This document shows positions 59,044-64,000 of a stretch of 64,000 nucleotides of DNA, piece by piece (the stretch's first letter is position 1; the number at the start of each line of letters is the position of its first letter). The stretch lies in contig JAFZTS010000056.1 in the NCBI GenBank assembly GCA_017618715.1, positions 1-64,000 on the forward strand, in the 5' to 3' direction. The notes under the pieces are model-generated. The model saw nothing but the letters and a program-made list of their open reading frames with translations, did not search any database and had not been told where the DNA came from. The position numbers and the translations under genes are program-made. Origin of the DNA: Bacteroidales bacterium (GTDB taxonomy: Bacteria; Bacteroidota; Bacteroidia; Bacteroidales; UBA3663).

Positions 59044-60381
59044 CTAAGCAGGGGGGATGGGGGGGTCTTCCCTCATCTTCGCTGGTATCTTCTTCCCCGA
59101 ACTCACCCCCATATTCTGCAAGGCATCGAGGCGCTTGATGATGTTGCCGCGCCCCTCATTCAGCTGCGACTTCGCGATGTCGTAGCTTTTTTGTGTCGTC
59201 TGCAACTGCACACCGATACGTTCGAACGTCTCGGCAAAGACGCAGAACTTCTCATAGAGCACCGTAGCTGCCTCGACGATACGCTTGTCGTCCTCCTCGC
59301 GGTGCTCGATCTTCCACAGCTGGTAGATGAGCGTCAGCGCCAGCATCAGGTTCGTCGGGTTGATGAGCAGTACGCCCTTGCGAAAAGCCTCGTTCGCCAG
59401 GTTCTGGTCCTTCTGCATGGCCAGGATATAACTGCCCTCGTTCGGGATGAACATCAGCACCGTGGGCACGGCATTCGGCACCAGCTTGCTGTAGTTCTTA
59501 TCGGCCAACTCTTTCACGTGCGTCTTCACCGACGCCAGGTTGTCGCGAGCTGCCTGTTGCCTGTCCTCCTCATTCGCCGCATTCACGTAGTTATAGTAAC
59601 CCGTCAGCGACACCTTCGAGTCGATGACGATGTTACGGCCGTCCGAACAATGCACCACCACGTCGGGACGCAGGTTGTTGCCCTCCTCGTCCTTCACGTT
59701 CCCCTGCACCTCGTATTCCTGTCCTTCGCGCAGACCGCTGTTCTCCAGTATCCTCACCAGCAGCTGTTCGCCCCAGTCGCCTTGCACCTTGCCATTGCCC
59801 AATAGCGCCTCGGTGAGGCGTTGGGCCTCGGTGCCCAGTCTGATCGAGCCGTCGAGCATCGCCTTCATCTGCGTTTCGAATGCCGCCGAATTGCGATGGT
59901 TACTCTCCTGGCTCTCCTCGAAAGCCTTCTTCATCTCAGCCAGCTTCTCCCTCAAAGGTGTCAGGAGGGCATCCATCTGGCGGCTGTTCCCGCGCTCCAG
60001 TTCCTCCTGGCGCTCCTCCAGCAGTCGCCGCGTCGCATTCTGCACCTGGTCGTTCAGCGCAGCCAACTGCTGTTCCTGCATGTCGTGCAGCACCTTCATC
60101 TGCGACTGGAAACGCTCGCGCATGGCTGCCTGCTCCTCCTTCGCTTCCGCCTTCGCCTCGGCCAGACGACGCTCGCCTTCGGCCTTCACCTCGGTCAGAA
60201 TCCTCGACGAAGCCGCCTTCCACTCCTCCAGCTGTTGCCCCAGCATCTCCTTCTCCTTGTTCGCGATGGCCAGTCGCGCCTCCACCTTGCCCTTGCCGAT
60301 ATGGTGTGCAATCAAAGCTACCAGCACCAGCAGGATGACAAGGGAAATGGCCCCAATAATAATATATAATGTGTAATCCAT
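59044..60381 (-). CDS. rmuC: RmuC-family DNA recombination protein
   Basis: A 445-aa protein: an N-terminal membrane helix (about 4-28), a long coiled coil (about 35-165, EGERRLAEAKAEAKEEQAAM) and a PD-(D/E)XK nuclease-like domain (about 190-400) with GDWGEQLLVRILENSGL, RPDVVVHCSDGRNIVIDSKV and VPTVLMFIPNEGSYILAMQK. It limits inverted-repeat recombination in E. coli. The start at 60381 is required because a promoter lies immediately upstream, giving an almost leaderless mRNA. Confidence 0.92.
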   Translation of the reverse strand: MDYTLYIIIGAISLVILLVLVALIAHHIGKGKVEARLAIANKEKEMLGQQLEEWKAASSRILTEVKAEGERRLAEAKAEAKEEQAAMRERFQSQMKVLHDMQEQQLAALNDQVQNATRRLLEERQEELERGNSRQMDALLTPLREKLAEMKKAFEESQESNHRNSAAFETQMKAMLDGSIRLGTEAQRLTEALLGNGKVQGDWGEQLLVRILENSGLREGQEYEVQGNVKDEEGNNLRPDVVVHCSDGRNIVIDSKVSLTGYYNYVNAANEEDRQQAARDNLASVKTHVKELADKNYSKLVPNAVPTVLMFIPNEGSYILAMQKDQNLANEAFRKGVLLINPTNLMLALTLIYQLWKIEHREEDDKRIVEAATVLYEKFCVFAETFERIGVQLQTTQKSYDIAKSQLNEGRGNIIKRLDALQNMGVSSGKKIPAKMREDPPIPPA

Positions 60382-60385
60382 GCCA

Positions 60386-60416
60386 CAAAGATAAGAAAAA
60401 TTCCGACAAAAAGCAA
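60386..60416 (-). promoter_or_regulatory. rmuC promoter, 4 nt from the start codon
   Basis: TTG, 20 bp, TATCTTTG (60386-60393), then TGGC and ATG. Spacing is ideal, so transcription should begin at or within a base or two of the start codon. Confidence 0.8.
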
Positions 60417-60453
60417 CATTCCACCGAAAAAACACGCAAATTCCAACGTTTCC

Positions 60454-60484
60454 TTTGGTTTTCGAAAAGTTTTCCCTATATTTG
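60454..60484 (+). promoter_or_regulatory. Promoter of the hybrid sensor gene
   Basis: TTTG (60454-60457), 19 bp, TATATTTG (60477-60484), 20 nt before the ATG at 60505. Confidence 0.75.
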
Positions 60485-60504
60485 CGGCATCAAACACACG
60501 AAAT

Positions 60505-63500
60505 ATGATTAGCTCACGCCATAAACTGAAAGCCATGCTGCTGATGCTGTTCAGCCTCAGTCTCATGGAAGCCTTAGCCCTGCCTGCCCACAAGTTCTCC
60601 CATTACACCTCCGAGGATGGTCTGGAGGAATATGTGGTGCAAAATATCGTGCAGGATCACCAGGGCCTGATGTGGTTCGCCACCTGGGATGGACTTTATA
60701 ACTTCGACGGATACAAGTTCCGTCGCTTCTTTGCCGGAGCCAATGGTGTCAAACCCACCAACAACCGCCTCGACCAACTGGCAGAAGACGTGGACGGCTA
60801 TCTCTGGATGGTGTCGTACGATGATGTTGTCTATACCTTCGATACACGTCGTGAGCAGTTCGAACAAATCACCTCCGAGACGCATCATGTCAAGACTATC
60901 CGTCTCATGGACGATGGCATCGCATGGCTAATCACTCAGCAGCAGGAACTGCTCCTTGCGCGAAGGGATTCATCAGGCTCAGAAGTGGATGTGAAGGATT
61001 TCTTTGTATTCTACGATCTGATCAAACCCTCGCGCATCAATTCACTGAAGATGGACAAGTTGGGGCGACACTGGATCCTCACCGAAGAAGGAGCCTATCG
61101 TTTCGACCCGAAAACCGACAAGGTCACCATCGTTACCAATCAGTCATGCTACGAATTCGTCGAGTTCGATGGCACTTACTATATCGGCTCAAGGAACGGC
61201 CTCCTGCTCGACATCCCCGAAGGAGGGCGCGACATCCGCAATCATCAGCTCGACACACGCTCCTCCATCACGATGCTGCGCCTCCACCCATCGGGCGGCA
61301 TGGTGGCTTGCACCTCCACCGACGGTTTCTTCATCATCCCATCGGCCTCTGTTCCAGCCAAGCACATCACCACAGCCAATTGCAAAGCCTTGGGCAGCAA
61401 CTCCATTCACGACATCTACATCGACCGACAGGGCGAACTATGGATACGCACCGACCACATGGGAGTGGTGCATTATGATCCCGTCACCGGCAACGCCCGG
61501 CGTTTCATCCTCCACGGTGTCTATGGCAACGAAATAACCGATTCGCGAGGCGACCAGATAGTGGTCGAAGATGTGGATGACCAGCTCTGGATTCATCCCT
61601 CAGGCGGTGGCCTGGCATGGTACGACCGCGAGAACGACGAACTCGAGCCCTTCTACAACCCCAATCTGCAGAACCGTTGGAGCAATGCCAACAAACTCAC
61701 CGCCCTTTACAGCGACAGTCAGGGCAACCTGTGGTTCTGCTCCTACGGCAACGGTCTCGAAAAGGCCTCCTTCGGACAATATCCTTTTGTCGTCGAAAGC
61801 TACGACCGCAAGGCGCTCGACTTCGCAGGCAACAACATCCGTGCCATCCTTCAGGATAGCGAAGGATACATCTGGGCAGGTGGCAAGGACCGGGTGATCC
61901 GTGTCTTCGATGCCGACTACCGCTTTGTGGGCAACCTTTGCCGCGATGGCAGCGTGCGTCCCGACCGTGAGGAAGTCCTCGGCATGGCCTATGGTTTCCT
62001 GCAAAGCCGCGACGGGACACTTTGGATTGGCACCAAAGGCAACGGGTTGTACATGCTTACGCCCAAATCCTCAACACAAAAGGGCCGACCGGCCTTCACG
62101 CTCCGGCAATTCACCTCGTCCGACGACAACGTCTATAGCCTCAGCAGTAACGAGATCTACAGCCTCTACGAAGGGCCGACAGGCTGGATATGGTTGGCAA
62201 CCTTCCAGAACGGCGTCAATATCATGGAGCGTGGCACCGACGGCATACCCACACGCTTCTTCAGCACCCGCAACCAGCTCACCTCCTATCCCCTCATCTC
62301 GTGTTATCGTGCCCGCATCATCACGGGCGACAGGCAGGGCAACATCTGGATCGGAACCACCGGTGGTCTGCTCTCCTGCCCCGGCAACCTCGATTCTCCC
62401 GACAAGGTGTCGTTCCGAAGGTATCATCACGACAAGAACGACCCCACCACACTCGGCAGCGACGATGTGCATGGCATCTGCTTCACCGATGACGGACGCA
62501 GCTTCGTCTGCACCTTCGGCGGCGGTCTCAGCGAGATGAAGCTTTCGTCCGACGGCTCTGCCACCTTCCATCGTCTCGGCAGCTTGGAACAGCGCGAGAC
62601 GGGCGATGTTGTGCTCTCGATGCAGCCCGACAGCATCGGCCATCTCTGGTGCGCCACCGAGGACGGACTGTTCAGTTACAACTTGCTGACAGGACGCATC
62701 ACCAATTTCCGTGCACGCCTCTTCCCCATCCGTTTCACCTTCAACGAGGGACAGGCCACGTCGCTCCATAACGGTGAACTGCTGTTCAATACAACACGCG
62801 GCCTGCTCCACTTCAATCCGAACAACCTGTCGGTCAATCGTTTTGTGCCGCCTATACATTTCAGCAACGACTCTATCCTGCTCCAACCCGGCCAGCGAAG
62901 CTTTGTGGCACAGTTCGCCGCCCTCGACTACGTTTCGCCCGAAGTCATCACCTACGCCTACCGCCTCAAGGGTTTCGACGACGACTGGACCTACGTGGGC
63001 ACAGGACATACCGCCACCTATACCAACCTGTCGCCCGGCAAATACCAGCTCGAGGTGCGTTCCACCAATAGCGGTGGTTTTTGGGTCGATAATGTGAAGA
63101 GCCTTCCAGTCGAAGTGTTGCCGACCTTTGGCGAAACCACGCTCGCCACCGTCCTCAAGGTATTGGCCGGCCTTGCCCTGCTGGCACTTATCATCGGCAT
63201 CGCCATCGTCATCTATCGCCTCAAGCACCAGGTCAAATACGAAGAGCAGCTCACCAATCTGAAGTTGAAGTTCTTCACCAACGTCTCGCACGAGCTGCGC
63301 ACTCCTCTGACGCTCATCACGGGTCCGCTGGAGCATATCCTCCAACGTGGCGACCTCACGCCCGAACTGGCCGAACAGCTGAGCATCGTGTCGAGCAATG
63401 CCACCAAGATGTCGCGCCTCGTCAGCCAGATTCTCGACTTCCGCAAGATACAGAACGGCAAGATGTCGCTCTCGGTCGAAAACTTCGACTTCGTGGCATT

Positions 63501-64000
63501 TGTCGCCCGACAGGTCGAAGACTACAAATTGCTGGCCGAGACCATGCAGATCGACCTGATCTATGACCACAAGGTCGATAAGCTGCCCATCTGGGCCGAT
63601 CGCGACAAACTCGCACAGGTGGTGAACAACATCCTGAGCAATGCTTTCAAATACTCGCACACAGGTCATCCCATCCGCGTCATGGTCGAGGAAGCCAAGG
63701 GCAAGGCCATCCTCTCGGTGCGCGACTACGGCGTGGGAATTACCATGGAAAACCTGCAGCATCTATACGAACGGTTCGGCAGCAGGAAACGCTATACGCC
63801 ATCGGGCATGGAGAGCACAGGCATCGGACTGTCGTTGACCAAGGAGCTGGTCGATCTGCATCACGGCCAGATCTCCGTCCACAGCCAGCCCAACGTGGGC
63901 ACCTGCTTCACCGTCTATCTGCCCTTGGGACGCGAACACTTTGCCCCCGACACCGAATTCATCGTCAGCGACGACCTTTCGGCCGAACCTTCAACTTTGG
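60505..64000 (+). CDS. Hybrid two-component sensor (HTCS), 3' end outside window
   Basis: An open frame of 1165 codons that leaves the window. Signal peptide or signal anchor (MISSRHKLKAMLLMLFSLSL), then a long run of Reg_prop propeller repeats (about 35-780, GLMWFATWDGLYNFDGYKF, GHLWCATEDGLFSYNLLTG), a Y_Y_Y domain (about 800-865), one membrane helix (about 883-905) and a histidine kinase: HisKA with His929 in FFTNVSHELRTPLTLITGP, then the N-box NNILSNAFKYS and STGIGLSLTKEL. A receiver and AraC-type output domain would be expected beyond the edge. HTCS proteins sense oligosaccharides in the periplasm. The linked locus lies outside the window. Confidence 0.93.
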   Translation, partial: MISSRHKLKAMLLMLFSLSLMEALALPAHKFSHYTSEDGLEEYVVQNIVQDHQGLMWFATWDGLYNFDGYKFRRFFAGANGVKPTNNRLDQLAEDVDGYLWMVSYDDVVYTFDTRREQFEQITSETHHVKTIRLMDDGIAWLITQQQELLLARRDSSGSEVDVKDFFVFYDLIKPSRINSLKMDKLGRHWILTEEGAYRFDPKTDKVTIVTNQSCYEFVEFDGTYYIGSRNGLLLDIPEGGRDIRNHQLDTRSSITMLRLHPSGGMVACTSTDGFFIIPSASVPAKHITTANCKALGSNSIHDIYIDRQGELWIRTDHMGVVHYDPVTGNARRFILHGVYGNEITDSRGDQIVVEDVDDQLWIHPSGGGLAWYDRENDELEPFYNPNLQNRWSNANKLTALYSDSQGNLWFCSYGNGLEKASFGQYPFVVESYDRKALDFAGNNIRAILQDSEGYIWAGGKDRVIRVFDADYRFVGNLCRDGSVRPDREEVLGMAYGFLQSRDGTLWIGTKGNGLYMLTPKSSTQKGRPAFTLRQFTSSDDNVYSLSSNEIYSLYEGPTGWIWLATFQNGVNIMERGTDGIPTRFFSTRNQLTSYPLISCYRARIITGDRQGNIWIGTTGGLLSCPGNLDSPDKVSFRRYHHDKNDPTTLGSDDVHGICFTDDGRSFVCTFGGGLSEMKLSSDGSATFHRLGSLEQRETGDVVLSMQPDSIGHLWCATEDGLFSYNLLTGRITNFRARLFPIRFTFNEGQATSLHNGELLFNTTRGLLHFNPNNLSVNRFVPPIHFSNDSILLQPGQRSFVAQFAALDYVSPEVITYAYRLKGFDDDWTYVGTGHTATYTNLSPGKYQLEVRSTNSGGFWVDNVKSLPVEVLPTFGETTLATVLKVLAGLALLALIIGIAIVIYRLKHQVKYEEQLTNLKLKFFTNVSHELRTPLTLITGPLEHILQRGDLTPELAEQLSIVSSNATKMSRLVSQILDFRKIQNGKMSLSVENFDFVAFVARQVEDYKLLAETMQIDLIYDHKVDKLPIWADRDKLAQVVNNILSNAFKYSHTGHPIRVMVEEAKGKAILSVRDYGVGITMENLQHLYERFGSRKRYTPSGMESTGIGLSLTKELVDLHHGQISVHSQPNVGTCFTVYLPLGREHFAPDTEFIVSDDLSAEPSTL

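Noticed and set aside
59039..59056. CCCCCC/GGGGGG hairpin as a dedicated terminator
   Set aside because: It includes the rmuC stop codon and the preceding Pro codons, so coding constraint may explain it; a terminator role cannot be separated.
1..64000. Mobile elements, phage genes, tRNA or rRNA genes
   Set aside because: I looked in all gaps and found no transposase, integrase, tRNA-like cloverleaf or rRNA sequence.

Overview
The window reads as chromosome of a Bacteroidales bacterium, most like the Prevotellaceae and their relatives. The evidence is a SusC/SusD locus, a hybrid two-component sensor, CotH and BspA-like secreted proteins with short C-terminal sorting-like tails, DUF4468 and DUF6089 proteins, and many promoters of the Bacteroidetes type (TTG, about 20 bp, TAnnTTTG). 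Base composition is near 50% GC, except for an AT-rich stretch at about 24.5-26.4 kb. I see no transposase, integrase, phage gene, rRNA or tRNA.

Layout. 0-0.25 kb is the end of a 41/42-bp palindromic tandem array. 0.27-8.9 kb is a minus-strand housekeeping block: prmC, recX, comF-like, pyrE, an SRPBCC protein, argH, a tetracysteine Rieske-like lipoprotein, a beta-helix lipoprotein and an aminopeptidase P. 9.1-16.6 kb is a plus-strand outer-membrane block: a lipoprotein, a DUF6089 barrel, uppS, bamA and three Skp/OmpH chaperones in a row. 16.7-21.1 kb is a MacA/MacB-like exporter with a separate ATPase and two permeases. 21.2-28.0 kb holds a secreted metalloprotease, a NADAR-domain protein, a SigA-type sigma factor, a lone AAA ATPase, a candidate small RNA and an unknown helix-turn-helix protein. 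28.1-33.4 kb holds a BASS transporter, a GH43-like enzyme, a PafA-like phosphatase and alanine dehydrogenase. A second 41/42-bp array (33.6-34.0 kb) is followed by a polysaccharide-utilisation locus: ECF sigma, FecR anti-sigma, SusC, SusD and GH29 fucosidase. 42.8-52.2 kb is a minus-strand set of secreted proteins: a BspA-like protein with a Q/N/G/Y-rich tract, a class A acid phosphatase, a CotH protein, a 1060-aa mosaic surface protein, two mini-ORFs and an outer-membrane barrel. 52.7-57.9 kb is a five-gene envelope operon of unknown role. 58.0-64.0 kb carries a lipoprotein, rmuC and the 5' part of a hybrid two-component sensor that runs off the window.

The most unusual material is non-coding. 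(1) Five arrays of 9-bp units each begin within 0-13 nt after the stop codon of a minus-strand gene. (2) Two inverted copies of a 41/42-bp array with a palindromic core lie about 33 kb apart. (3) Perfect palindromes of the GCNGCC-AAGCTT-GGCNGC type sit in several gaps of the 0-9 kb block. (4) Inverted repeats overlap several promoters. (5) A promoter-plus-terminator unit with no ORF suggests a small RNA next to the lone AAA ATPase. (6) Two mini-ORFs (59 and 21 codons) and a promoter-linked 38-codon ORF lie in gaps of the surface-protein region. Functions for all of these are inference; the sequences and positions are read directly.
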